From Kordia sp. TARA_039_SRF (lineage in GTDB: Bacteria > Bacteroidota > Bacteroidia > Flavobacteriales > Flavobacteriaceae), in contig SMNH02000001.1 in NCBI GenBank assembly GCA_006383075.2, positions 499,945-563,944 of the forward strand: a DNA stretch of 64,000 nucleotides, in the 5' to 3' direction. This document shows positions 30,142 through 41,000 of this stretch, piece by piece. Below the pieces are notes generated by a model that was not told the origin of the DNA, ran no database searches, and was given only the letters and a program-made list of their open reading frames with translations. Every line of letters starts with the position of its first letter. Position 1 is the stretch's first letter. A program made the position numbers and the translations under genes.

Positions 30142-30342
30142 ATGAAAAAAAAGAATATTATATCCTTAAAATTAAAGAAATCTTCCGTTTCCAGTCTAAA
30201 TATACTTAGTACGAAAGGCGGATTGGGAGATTCATTTCACATTTGCAATTCTGTAAATAATTTTTGTGACACTATTAATGTGACAAAATGTTATGGAAAT
30301 GTGGAATGTGGTGTTTTTAATACGAGAATAGATGTGTGCTAA
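30142..30342 (+). CDS. GG-leader RiPP-type precursor peptide 3
   Basis: MKKKNIISLKLKKSSVSSLNILSTKGGLGDSFHICNSVNNFCDTINVTKCYGNVECGVFNTRIDVC. Confidence 0.82.
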   Translation: MKKKNIISLKLKKSSVSSLNILSTKGGLGDSFHICNSVNNFCDTINVTKCYGNVECGVFNTRIDVC

Positions 30343-30368
30343 ATCGAGAAACTTATACATTAAAAACC

Positions 30369-30520
30369 ATGAAAAAAAGTTAATCGTTAAGTTTTAAGAT
30401 TGTCTTTTATTGCGTTTTAAGTAGTAAAGGCAGTTCACACTGCATAAGTGAATTAGTAATATTTACTAATTGTTATAAAGGCAATTGTTCAGCTTGTTTG
30501 ATCCGAGAGTTGAATGTTGT
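30369..30520 (+). pseudogene. decayed precursor peptide copy
   Basis: ATGAAAAAAAGT then TAA; same frame continues SLSFKIVFYCVLSSKGSSHCISELVIFTNCYKGNCSAC, resembling precursor 3 (LSTKGG...TKCYGNVEC). Confidence 0.45.
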
Positions 30521-30546
30521 TCTTTTAACTGTTCAATTATGTATTA

Positions 30547-30576
30547 AAAGAGAGGAGCTAAAGCTCCTCTCTTTTC
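30547..30576 (+). terminator. terminator after the decayed precursor
   Basis: AAAGAGAGGAGCtaaaGCTCCTCTCTTTT. Confidence 0.85.
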
Positions 30577-30685
30577 TTTTAAAAACACTTTGAAGTATAG
30601 GAAAAACGTACTTTTAGTAATGTAAAGCAACTACATTTTATCTATGATTTTCAATATCTTATCCAAAATCATAAATATATAAATC

Positions 30686-30892
30686 ATGAAGAAAAAATCT
30701 ATTAAAAAACTATCACTGAAAAAGGCTGCAGTTGCAAATTTTAATCCTGATGCAGTGAAGGGTGGAAATGATACTACTTGGCAATCTGTCTACTTATGTG
30801 AATCAGAAAACTGGTGCCAAACTATTGATTACACAGCTTGTGACGGCGGTTATAACTGCGGAATCTTTGACAGAGGTACAAGAGATCTTTAG
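30686..30892 (+). CDS. GG-leader RiPP-type precursor peptide 4
   Basis: MKKKSIKKLSLKKAAVANFNPDAVKGGNDTTWQSVYLCESENWCQTIDYTACDGGYNCGIFDRGTRDL. Confidence 0.82.
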   Translation: MKKKSIKKLSLKKAAVANFNPDAVKGGNDTTWQSVYLCESENWCQTIDYTACDGGYNCGIFDRGTRDL

Positions 30893-30920
30893 GCTATAAA
30901 TACACTTGTTATGTATACAA

Positions 30921-30951
30921 AAAGAGAGGAAACAATTAGGTTCCTCTCTTT
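30921..30951 (+). terminator. terminator after precursor 4
   Basis: AAAGAGAGGAAacaattaggTTCCTCTCTTTG. Confidence 0.75.
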
Positions 30952-30983
30952 GTATTTTTAATTGTAATCGCTTACAATTTCGA

Positions 30984-31940
30984 CTAAAATATCTCCTTTG
31001 CAATAGCTTCAATATTGCTTGATCTTCCCATAGAATAGTAATGCAAAATTGGCACGCCCGCAGCCACCAATTCTTTACTTTGCTGAATGCACCACTCAAT
31101 TCCTACTTTGCGCACTTCTTTGTTGTCTTTACAACGAACCACTTCCATAATCAAATCGTCCGGTAAATCTACTTTGAAACGATGTGGAATTAAGTTCAAT
31201 TGTTTGCGGGTAGCAATTGGTTTTAAACCTGGAATGATTGGAACCGTGATGCCTTCTTTTCGGCATTTTTCTACAAAATCGAAGTATTTTTGATTGTCGA
31301 AAAACATTTGCGTTACAATATATTCCGCGCCTGCTTTTATTTTTTTCTTTAAAAAGTGAATGTCCGAATCCAAACTCGGCGCTTCCATGTGTTTTTCTGG
31401 ATATCCTGCCACACCAATACAAAAATCTGTAGCAGAAGAGTTTTGCAATTCTTCATCCAAATACTTTCCGTTGTTTAAGTCTTGTATCTGACTTACCAAT
31501 TCAGAGGCATAGCGATGTCCTTCTTTTTCTGCTTTAAAATAGATTTCACTTTTTACCGCATCACCACGCAGTGCCACCACATTGTCAATTCCCAAGAAAT
31601 CTAAGTCGATTAAAAAGTTTTCGGTGTCTTCTTTGGTAAATCCGCCACACAAAATATGCGGAATCGCGTCTACCGAATATTTATTCTGAATCGCCGCACA
31701 AATTCCAACCGTACCTGGACGTTTTTTCACCACTTGTTTCTTCAACAAACCATTATCCAATTCTTTGAACGTGTATTCTTCACGATGATAGGTAACATCA
31801 ATAAACGGTGGTTTGTATTCCATTAGCGGGTCAATATTGTCAAAAATCGATTTGATGTCTTGTCCTTTTAACGGTGGTAATATTTCAAAGCTAAACAAGG
31901 TTTTTCCGTCTGATTGTGCGATATGTTCTGTTACTTTCAT
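30984..31940 (-). CDS. metF: methylenetetrahydrofolate reductase
   Basis: FSFEILPPLKGQ, FIDVTYHREEY, YIVTQMFFDNQKYFDFV, PIIPGLKPI. Confidence 0.95.
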   Translation of the reverse strand: MKVTEHIAQSDGKTLFSFEILPPLKGQDIKSIFDNIDPLMEYKPPFIDVTYHREEYTFKELDNGLLKKQVVKKRPGTVGICAAIQNKYSVDAIPHILCGGFTKEDTENFLIDLDFLGIDNVVALRGDAVKSEIYFKAEKEGHRYASELVSQIQDLNNGKYLDEELQNSSATDFCIGVAGYPEKHMEAPSLDSDIHFLKKKIKAGAEYIVTQMFFDNQKYFDFVEKCRKEGITVPIIPGLKPIATRKQLNLIPHRFKVDLPDDLIMEVVRCKDNKEVRKVGIEWCIQQSKELVAAGVPILHYYSMGRSSNIEAIAKEIF

Positions 31941-32102
31941 GCTTTTTTATAGTATTGAGAATTGAGTAATGAGTATTGAGATTTTTACTCGGTTCTTTTT
32001 ATATTTTTTGTTGATTCGTGTTTACATTGAGCTTGCCGAAATATCGATTTGTCTTGACTCTTGATTCTTGATTCAAAATCTAACATTTAACATTTCAAAG
32101 AG

Positions 32103-34811
32103 TTAATCCGCCAACACAGGATGCAACCATTTTTGTGCTTTTTCAATGGAAATTCCTTTTCGTTTGGCGAAATCTTTTACTTGGTCGTTGGTGATTTTAC
32201 CGAGTCCAAAATATTTAGCTTCTTCATTGGCAAAATAATAGCCAGAAACAGCTGCGGCTGGCCACATGGCGAGACTTTCCGTAAGCGACACACCAATAAC
32301 GTTTTCCACATCCAACAATTCCCAGATGGTTTCTTTTTCCAAATGATCTGGACATGCTGGATAGCCTGGTGCTGGACGAATTCCTTTGTAATTTTCTTTG
32401 ATGAGTTCCTCGTTTGATAAATCCTCCGAAGCGGCGTAACCCCAATGTTTGGTTCGGACTTGTTTGTGTAAATATTCCGCAAACGCTTCTGCAAAACGAT
32501 CTGCAATGGCTTGTGCCATAATAGCGTTGTAATCGTCGTTTTGGTCTTTGTAGCTTTTTGCCAATTCGTCTGCACCAAAAATAGCCGTACAGAACGCGCC
32601 CATGTAATCTTGCTTGCCACTTTCTTTCGGTGCGATAAAATCTGCCAACGCTATATTAGGCACTTCTGCTCGCTTTTCTAATTGTTGACGCAAGGTTCTA
32701 AACACGGCAATTTCTTTTCCTTTTTTCTGAATAGAAATATCATCATCGTGAATCGTATTTGCTTCAAACAGCCCAAAAATTGCTTTTGCCTTTAGCGATT
32801 GTTTCGCGATGATTTCCTCAATCATTTTAGTCGCGTCGCTGTATAATTGCGTAGCTTGTTCGCCAACGACTTCATCTTCCAAAATAGTTGGAAAACGCCC
32901 ATGCAAATCCCATGAACGGAAAAACGGACTCCAATCGATATACGGAACTAATTCTTTCAGACTTAACTGCGTCAGTTTCTGAATTCCGAGTTCTTTTGGT
33001 TTTACAATATTGCTAGTTTCCCAGTCGATTTTATATTTTTTTGCACGTGCCGCTTCAAGCGAGATGTATGATTTTTTCTGTTTTCGTTTTAAAAACTTTT
33101 CTCGGAATTCGTCATAATCTTTTTTTAACTGCTCGCGATAGGTTTTTGATTTTTTCTTGTTTAACAAATCACCAACTACCGTCACCGCTCGTGATGCATC
33201 ATTGACATGCACAACCGCGTTTTTATACTCTGGATCAATTTTCACAGCAGTATGTGCTTTGGAAGTCGTGGCACCACCAATCAACAGTGGAATTTCCAAG
33301 TTTTGACGCTCCATTTCTTTTGCCAAATACACCATTTCATCCAGCGAAGGCGTAATTAATCCTGACAAACCAATGACATCAACGTTCTCCGCTTTGGCTG
33401 TTTCAATGATTTTTTCTGGCGGCACCATCACACCTAAATCCACAATTTCGTAGTTGTTACAACCCAGTACAACGCTTACAATATTTTTTCCGATATCGTG
33501 CACATCACCTTTTACAGTTGCCATCAGCACCTTTCCAATCGCTTGTTGCTGCGCGCCTTTTTCCGCTTCAATGAACGGTTGTAAATACGCTACTGCTTTT
33601 TTCATAACACGTGCCGATTTTACCACTTGTGGTAAGAACATTTTTCCAGAACCGAATAAATCGCCCACAACATTCATTCCTGTCATGAGTTGTCCTTCGA
33701 TGACTTCAATTGGTTTTTCTGCTTGCAAGCGCGCTTCTTCTACATCTTCTACGATGTACGCATCAATTCCTTTGACAAGCGAATGCGTGATGCGTTCTTG
33801 CAAATCGAAACTGCGCCATTCTTGTACTTTTTCAGTATCTGCTTTTTTGGTTCCTTTTACTTTTTCGGCGAATTCTAACAAGCGTTCTGTAGCATCGTCG
33901 CGACGGTCGAGAATAACATCTTCTACATGTTCTAACAAGTCTTTTGGAATGTCGTCATAGACTTCTAACATCGTTGGATTAACAATTCCCATATTCATTC
34001 CAGCTTGAATGGCATGATACAAAAACACAGAATGCATCGCTTCACGCACTACATTGTTTCCTCGAAACGAAAACGACACATTACTCACTCCACCACTCAC
34101 ACTTACATTAGGATAGGTTTCGCGCGTCCAGCGTGTAGCTTCTATAAAATCTATAGCATTTTTGCGATGTTCTTCCATCCCTGTGGCAACCGGAAATATG
34201 TTCAAATCGAAAATGATGTCTTCTTCAGGGAAACCAACTTTATTGACCAAAATGTCATAAGAACGCGCTATAATTTCCAATCGACGTTCGTAGTTATCAG
34301 CTTGCCCAACCTCATCAAAAGCCATGACAATGACCGCCGCGCCATAACGCTTGATTTGCGTAGCTTCCCTGATAAAGTTTTCTTCACCTTCTTTCAGCGA
34401 AATAGAATTCACCACACATTTTCCTTGTACTACTTGCAAACCTGCTTCAATGATGTCCCATTTGGAACTGTCAATCATAATGGGTACGCGACAAATATCT
34501 GGTTCGGCTGCAATAAGGTTTAGAAATTTCACCATTGCTTCTTTTCCGTCAATCAAACCGTCGTCCATGTTGATATCGATGATTTGCGCGCCACCATCTA
34601 CTTGGTGTCTGGCAATTGCCAATGCTTCATCATATTTCTCTTCCTTGATGAGTCGCAAAAACTTACGAGAACCCGCAACGTTGGTGCGTTCACCAACATT
34701 GACAAAATTGCTGTTTTCGTTTAAAACTAGCGGTTCCAATCCTGAAAGGCGCATGAATTTTGTTTGCTTTTTGGGTGTTGGGCTTTGGGTATTGGGTGTT
34801 GGGTTTTGCAT
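32103..34811 (-). CDS. metH: methionine synthase, C-terminal part (pterin-binding, cobalamin-binding, SAM-activation domains); likely true start at 34754 (MRLSGLEPL)
   Basis: [46 protein letters not shown] (B12 site), [16 protein letters not shown] activation domain. Confidence 0.95.
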   Translation of the reverse strand: MQNPTPNTQSPTPKKQTKFMRLSGLEPLVLNENSNFVNVGERTNVAGSRKFLRLIKEEKYDEALAIARHQVDGGAQIIDINMDDGLIDGKEAMVKFLNLIAAEPDICRVPIMIDSSKWDIIEAGLQVVQGKCVVNSISLKEGEENFIREATQIKRYGAAVIVMAFDEVGQADNYERRLEIIARSYDILVNKVGFPEEDIIFDLNIFPVATGMEEHRKNAIDFIEATRWTRETYPNVSVSGGVSNVSFSFRGNNVVREAMHSVFLYHAIQAGMNMGIVNPTMLEVYDDIPKDLLEHVEDVILDRRDDATERLLEFAEKVKGTKKADTEKVQEWRSFDLQERITHSLVKGIDAYIVEDVEEARLQAEKPIEVIEGQLMTGMNVVGDLFGSGKMFLPQVVKSARVMKKAVAYLQPFIEAEKGAQQQAIGKVLMATVKGDVHDIGKNIVSVVLGCNNYEIVDLGVMVPPEKIIETAKAENVDVIGLSGLITPSLDEMVYLAKEMERQNLEIPLLIGGATTSKAHTAVKIDPEYKNAVVHVNDASRAVTVVGDLLNKKKSKTYREQLKKDYDEFREKFLKRKQKKSYISLEAARAKKYKIDWETSNIVKPKELGIQKLTQLSLKELVPYIDWSPFFRSWDLHGRFPTILEDEVVGEQATQLYSDATKMIEEIIAKQSLKAKAIFGLFEANTIHDDDISIQKKGKEIAVFRTLRQQLEKRAEVPNIALADFIAPKESGKQDYMGAFCTAIFGADELAKSYKDQNDDYNAIMAQAIADRFAEAFAEYLHKQVRTKHWGYAASEDLSNEELIKENYKGIRPAPGYPACPDHLEKETIWELLDVENVIGVSLTESLAMWPAAAVSGYYFANEEAKYFGLGKITNDQVKDFAKRKGISIEKAQKWLHPVLAD

Positions 34812-34916
34812 TTTTCTTTTTTCTTTTCGTTGCTTCGCTTGTTGTTTGTTATTCGTTTTTTGTCAATTTTCTTTTATCGTTTTGATTGACAATTTTCGTT
34901 ATAAACTTTGTAAGTA

Positions 34917-35924
34917 TTAAGCATTAACAACTAATTTCCTCGGTTCATATTTTGCAGCTACTTCGGCGATGGCTTTTATGTGAGCTGGCGTGGTTCCGCA
35001 GCAACCTCCAATAATGTTGATGAGATTTTTTTTGAGATATTCTTCAATTTGAAATGCCATTTCTTCGGGAGATTCGTCGTATTCTCCAAAAGCATTTGGT
35101 AATCCTGCATTAGGATGCGCTGAAATGGCAAAGTCTGTTTTGTTGGCAATAGCTTCTAAGTGTGGTTGCAATAGGTTTGCACCCAACGCACAGTTGAATC
35201 CGACAGAGAGCAACGGAATATGAGAAACCGAGATTAGAAACGCTTCCGCCGTTTGCCCAGATAAGGTTCTTCCACTCGCATCGGTGATGGTTCCGCTAAG
35301 CATGGTTGGAATTTTGATGTTTCGCTCTGCTTTGACTTCTTCAATTGCAAATAGTGCCGCTTTCGCGTTTAACGTATCAAAAACAGTTTCTACTAATAGC
35401 ATGTCCACGCCACCATCAACAAGTGCTTCTACTTGTTCTTTGTAAGCAATGCGTAATTCGTCAAAAGTTATCGCTCGATATCCTGGATCGTTTACATCTG
35501 GTGACATGCTTGCAGTTTTGTTTGTTGGTCCGATAGAGCCTGCAACAAAACGTGGTTTGTGTGGTTCTTTGGCAGTAAACTCGTCTGCAACTTCTTTGGC
35601 GAGTTTCGCAGATTCATAGTTGAGTTCGTATACCAAGTCTTCCATTTCGTAGTCTGCCATCGCTATGGTTGTTCCAGAAAAGGTGTTGGTTTCTACAATG
35701 TCTGCTCCTGCGGCAAAGTATTTTGCGTGTACTTCTTTGATTGCGTGTGGTTGCGTTATGGACAATAAATCATTATTACCTTGCAAGGGAACTTTGAAGT
35801 CTTTAAAACGTTCGCCACGGAAGTCGTTTTCCGTAAATTTATAAGCTTGTAACATGGTTCCCATAGCGCCGTCGAGTACCAAGATTCGTTTTTCTAGTTC
35901 GTTCCAGATGTTTTTCATTTTCAT
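34917..35924 (-). CDS. homocysteine S-methyltransferase domain protein (MetH N-terminal half)
   Basis: [59 protein letters not shown]. Confidence 0.94.
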   Translation of the reverse strand: MKMKNIWNELEKRILVLDGAMGTMLQAYKFTENDFRGERFKDFKVPLQGNNDLLSITQPHAIKEVHAKYFAAGADIVETNTFSGTTIAMADYEMEDLVYELNYESAKLAKEVADEFTAKEPHKPRFVAGSIGPTNKTASMSPDVNDPGYRAITFDELRIAYKEQVEALVDGGVDMLLVETVFDTLNAKAALFAIEEVKAERNIKIPTMLSGTITDASGRTLSGQTAEAFLISVSHIPLLSVGFNCALGANLLQPHLEAIANKTDFAISAHPNAGLPNAFGEYDESPEEMAFQIEEYLKKNLINIIGGCCGTTPAHIKAIAEVAAKYEPRKLVVNA

Positions 35925-36039
35925 TTTTTTTCATCCGTTCATACGTTTTGTCCTTTTTCAAAGTATTTCTTTGAGATTTCCACTTTCGTGGGAACTTGGC
36001 GTTAAGGATGCTTCGGCTTTACTCAGCAACTTTATATCC

Positions 36040-36155
36040 TTGCGTTAAGGATAGGAGCATTGTTGGAGCTCTTTGTATGATGAGATTCCTGCCTACGCAG
36101 GAATGACAGCGTACAAAAGCGACTGCGGATAGCCTGACCCGTTAGGGAAACGCCC
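36040..36155. repeat. REP-like palindromic intergenic element, copy B
   Basis: Homologous to 20158-20274; ATTCCTGCCTACGCAGGAATGACAGC core. Confidence 0.8.
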
Positions 36156-36202
36156 AAATTATTATCAAAAAAAGTAGTAGGAAATGATGTGAATTTCACT
36201 TA

Positions 36203-36300
36203 GTTATCTATCTGCTATGCAGTAGAATGTAGCACCTTCTTTAAGTGTAAAGGGTTGCTAAGGCGTCAACGGGTCTATTCCCTCAACCTTTCTTGATAAC
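36203..36300 (-). ncRNA. SAM-I (S-box) riboswitch upstream of metH
   Basis: Minus strand GTTATCAAGAAAGGTTGAGGGAATAGACCCGTTGACGCCTTAGCAACC...AAGGTGCTACATTCTACTGCATAGCAGATAGATAAC; S-box core and closing P1 (GTTATC/GATAAC). Confidence 0.92.
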
Positions 36301-36530
36301 AACAATATTTGTATGAACTATTTGTGCAAAGAAACAGCATAGAATAAGAAGATGCAAATATTTTTAGTTGATTTTTAAACGATAACGTTTTCGTGATAGG
36401 TGTTAGGTTTTGGGGCGCTGCGCTTTTGGGTGTTGGGTTGGTTGTCTGTTTTTTGTTGTTTGTCTATTCGTCGATTTGTTGATTTGTTGATTTGTCTGTT
36501 TGTTGAAAACTGGCAACTGACAGCCCGCAA

Positions 36531-37511
36531 CTAGTTTTTAAGTTTTAGTTCTACAGATGGTTTGAGTTGATAGAAAAAGTTTACGTTTGGAGCATCGAGT
36601 GGATATACGATTTCCATTTCGAGCGGAATGCTGAGTGAGGATTCGTTTCTCGTTAACCAAATCTCTTTGTAAACATGTACTTTGGTATCGACAATCATCG
36701 TGTGGTATTGTTCGTCGCCTGCTAAATTGATGGTAACTCCTTCAAAAGTTTCTGGAAGTTCTTTGTTGCCATCACTGCTATTTACAACGTTTCGAACGTC
36801 TAGAATGGTGGCTACATCTTTTTCTTTTCGTGTGTTTTCACCTTCTTTTTTCGGAAAAGTGAGACTTGCTTTTACAATGACATTGTTTGGGATGACTGCG
36901 CAGTTTTCTGATAGTTGTGGCAGCATGTTCCAAAGAATAGGTACGTACGATTCTCTGTACAGTAAAGCATCTAGGGTTTCACTGAAGAGAATGTGGTATT
37001 TTTTAGCATCAGGAATTTGGAAGGTTACTGCATCTGCTGTGTAGAAATCGGTAACATAGGATGATAGCTCTAACGAATTGATTAGATTTTTCGCCATTTT
37101 GATAGAATCTGGATTGATTTCCAATACGGCAAATTGTACTTCAGATGCTTCAAATAATGGTGCTACTAATGTCACAAAAGGTGCGTACGGCCCGCAACCC
37201 GCGTAGAATATGTGGATGATTTCGTTGGGATGTTGCGCTTGCTTTTCGCGAATCAATGCGACCATTCCTTTTAAAAATTTAGCAGTTCTGTGATAGTCTA
37301 ATAAACATGCAGCGGCGTGATTGAGTGATAGCGCTTTTCCGCTTGCTGTAGGTACTGCGGCATTGTATTGTATGCCTTCTCTGTAGTCAGAAATATTGGT
37401 TGTTTCAAGATAGTGTTTGTGAATTTCGTCAACCGTGTTTTTTATGGTTTCAAAATCAGATGAGCTATGGAGAAGTTTTGTAGCGAGGTCTTTAATGGTG
37501 TTGCGTAGCAT
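36531..37511 (-). CDS. class I SAM-dependent methyltransferase-like protein
   Basis: Motif I-like IHIFYAGCGPYAPFVTLVAPLF, FAVLEINPDSIKMAKNLI, HILFSETLDALLYRESYVPI. Confidence 0.7.
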   Translation of the reverse strand: MLRNTIKDLATKLLHSSSDFETIKNTVDEIHKHYLETTNISDYREGIQYNAAVPTASGKALSLNHAAACLLDYHRTAKFLKGMVALIREKQAQHPNEIIHIFYAGCGPYAPFVTLVAPLFEASEVQFAVLEINPDSIKMAKNLINSLELSSYVTDFYTADAVTFQIPDAKKYHILFSETLDALLYRESYVPILWNMLPQLSENCAVIPNNVIVKASLTFPKKEGENTRKEKDVATILDVRNVVNSSDGNKELPETFEGVTINLAGDEQYHTMIVDTKVHVYKEIWLTRNESSLSIPLEMEIVYPLDAPNVNFFYQLKPSVELKLKN

Positions 37512-37613
37512 GTTTGTTTTGATTTTGCATAAAAGTAAGTGATGCGTTTTGATTTCGCAACCCGTATTTCTTTGTGTTTTTGGTTTTGGTTATTTTCTGA
37601 CATATTATTGATA

Positions 37614-37638
37614 TAAAAAAAGCGAACCGAAGTTCGCT
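37614..37638 (-). terminator. UUCG-tetraloop terminator after orphan precursor
   Basis: Minus-strand AGCGAAC-TTCG-GTTCGCTTTTTTT. Confidence 0.9.
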
Positions 37639-37648
37639 GAAAGTAATC

Positions 37649-37843
37649 CTAACAATGTACCCAAACATTATCTACACAACAAAACGGAATATTAGTGATA
37701 CAATTTACAGGAATCATCGCTGCATCATCTGGACAATAATCACCGCTTCCAGGACAGATAGAACGACCACCTCCATAAATACTTTTTTGCGTCTTTTTTT
37801 CTAGAATTTGAGTCTTTTCAAGATTTTTGATTTTTTTCAACAT
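37649..37843 (-). CDS. GG-leader bacteriocin-like Cys-rich precursor peptide
   Basis: MLKKIKNLEKTQILEKKTQKSIYGGGRSICPGSGDYCPDDAAMIPVNCITNIPFCCVDNVWVHC. Confidence 0.78.
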   Translation of the reverse strand: MLKKIKNLEKTQILEKKTQKSIYGGGRSICPGSGDYCPDDAAMIPVNCITNIPFCCVDNVWVHC

Positions 37844-38015
37844 AGTTTCTGAATTTTGATTTAATTTAAATTAGTTGAATTAACTTATATATTGATACGG
37901 TTTTCACCTACTTAACAAATCTTTATGAAGCCATAGAAAAATTATCTATAAAATGACAAAAGCACTCTCTATGAACATAAAGAGTGCTTTTTGCAAAACG
38001 ATTGATACAAAGTTG

Positions 38016-41000
38016 TTAGTATATAATCTTTTGAATTTTCTGCTTGCCGTTTTCCAATACTACTTTTACGATAAGCGTACTGTTTGTCGGTTTTAAATTC
38101 GTAATGTCATATACTTCTTGTCTGATATTACCTTTGTGTATTAAGCGTTTTCCAAGAATATCATGTATGGTTATTTCGTCTATTTGACTGTTATACGCAT
38201 GTACTTTTATCTGGTTTTGACCTGTAGTGATTACAATTCCTGTGTTTGCGTCGAAATCATCTACACCTAAGGTACTATTGTCTGTCGATACATATTTTAA
38301 GATGAAACGATCTTCAAATGCTCCATTTTCTGAGTAGAAATTGTAAGGTGTTAAACGTAAATTATGTACAGTACTTGTGTAGGTATCTTCTAAATAAATT
38401 TCTTGATTGGTACTGTCAAAAAGTCCATCGAGTGCATTGATAGCAATGGTATAGTTTCCGCTTTGCGCGATTGTGACACCTAATGGCACTTGGTCGTTAC
38501 TGTCAAAAGGAACCGCTCTTCCCTGAATTGCCATTTTTTCATCTCCTAAAAGCGAATAGATTTGTGTTGGCGCATTGCTGAGATTTAATCCATCATATAG
38601 ATTATCAGCATTGTTTGATGCTCCTGTAATGTAACCAATAAGCGTAGAAGCTGCCTTGTTGTTTGGTGCAATAATGTCTAACCAAATTCTATTTTTTTCA
38701 ATTGTTGTAGTTGATGTGTCACTTTCTGAATTGCTATTTTCAAATTGCACATCTGCTACGTCTGATGCTCTGTAAAATTGATCATTCGTATACGCTGTAC
38801 CACGCATCGTGTTGTTGAATTGAACTGTGGTTGAAGCTGGTGCAGCATCGTCTACAAGGACGAAGAAGGCTTGTCCCGCAGCAATGTTTCCGTTAAATCC
38901 TGCAGGATTTGACCCTGTACTGTTGTATTGGATATAATCGTTTTCGTTGTAATTATAATAGTAATCGCCATAAAAAGGATTGGCATACGCATTACTTGGC
39001 GCACTTAAATGTCTCCATAAATAAACCGTTCCAGAAATGGTAGAAGCGTTTGCCGCTATAAACAAGTCTGCCGAAATTGCAGATGGATATGGATTTCCGA
39101 TTAAGTTCCAGTTGTCGTCTTCTGCAGTTGTTGTAACTCCATAAGCTCCTGGATAATCAGCTCCTGTATAGGAACCTCTAGAAACAGCTGTATTGATGAT
39201 TCCGTTGTTTGGACGTCCTATAAATTCTGCGGTATTGGCAACGCTTGTTCCAGAAAGTCCACGAACAATATAGCCACTTCCAATTCCCATAGTTCCTGAA
39301 GCACCTTGCCATGCGCCGTGATTTCCAACGCCGTTTCCACTAACTGTAGGATTCCATTGGTAAATGTAACCTCCTGAGCCAGGCGAAATACTTCCCGCAT
39401 CAAAACCTTCTACGGCAGATGACCAATATACATAATCTGTAGGAGCAACAGTTACGGCACGATCCATATTGATTTCTCCTGTATTGTTATTGGATGCTAC
39501 ATCGGTTACTTGTATAAGGTTTGCGCCATCACTTACGTGTAATGCTCCTCCAGCTTCTACACGAATCCAATCTGTCACTGTAATTGACGAACCTGAATCC
39601 ATTTCAAGATATCCACCGTTTTTTACAGTAATATTTTTTGCCAATGCTACACCTGAAGCTCTGGTATCAATGGTTAATCCGTTGTCTTTTATGATAACAC
39701 AATCATCCGATGTTGGCACTAAACTTTGTGCCCAATTGGCTGAATTTCCCCAAGCATCTGCGGCACTTTCAAATATTCGTGTTTTATTAGTTACGTCAAA
39801 ATTAGAACTTACCGAGCCACAACCATTTGCCAAGTTTGCATCAATGGTGAATGAGTAATCTGCCTGTTCAAGCTGAGCTAGCGTTGGCATTGCGTATACG
39901 GTTTCATAACTTCCCGATGTGTAAGGTGTATCTCCAACGCCGTCGCTATCAGTATCAACATATAAGTCAATGATTCCCGAAGGAGTTGTTGTCCAATCTA
40001 CGGCAGTTACATCTTTGTCTCCAAAGAGTTGAATATTATCAACCGCGATTCCATCTACCCAAACACCATAAAAACGTATACGAACACTGAGTGTAGTTTC
40101 GTTGATATACGCAGACAAGTCATACGAAAGATTGTCAAACTTAGTTCCGATTCCGACATCGGCTACAATGTCAGAAGTTACCGTTGTCCAATTGGTATTA
40201 TCGGTAGAAACCTCCACCGTAAAGTAATCGTTGGTAGCGCCGTTTCCATCTGCTAAATAGTGTGAGTAGTAACAATCAAAACTTAGTGTTAGGTTTACGA
40301 AATCAGTTGTATCATAGGTGTTTCGAGATTGCAAAGCATTGTGCGTTACATAGGAATTTCCTGAACCATCTGCTCCTACATCTGAATTACAAAGTGCAAA
40401 TCGGTCACTTCCAAATCCGGAAGAGATGGCTGGAAACCATACTTGTTCCGCAGGCACAAACGTACTTGTTTGGTTTTGCCAAGCCGTTTTTGCATTGATA
40501 GTTGCGCCATTGTCTACAATTACCACATTGCTGAAATCGCCCAAACCACCAGATTCAAAGTCTTCATCTATTAAAAATACATCTTCCACATCACCCGAAA
40601 CAGTAATTTCGAGCATGTCATTTTCACCACAAACCACTCTATTATTGATGTCTGGCGTTACGTTTATGGTTGGAATTGGATTTACTTTCGCCACAATAGG
40701 TTCGCGCACCCACGATTCACAAAGTCCATCATACGCCGCTACATAGTATGTAGTTGTAGTTGAAATTGAAGGTGTTGTCCAGTTTCCTGTAATGGTTTCC
40801 GCCAACATGGTTCCGCCAGTTTCCGCATCATACCATCTAAATCTTCTAAAGCCAAGAAAAGAAGCTGTCACGGATAAATCTACCGTTCCTGGTCCGCAGG
40901 TTTCTCCACCAGTAATGGTATCAATAAGTGCATCACAATAGGGTTCCACCGTGAAAAGGTAATCCTCTGCTTCTCCAAATTGATCAAGGGTTGATCCTGT

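Noticed and set aside
31087-31422. Small ORFs overlapping metF
   Set aside because: Frame-shifted or antisense readings of metF with no independent support.
32103-35924. metH interrupted by frameshift
   Set aside because: Two separate complete ORFs with their own starts and a ~105-bp spacer. Split MetH is, as I recall, common in Flavobacteriia, so not a pseudogene.
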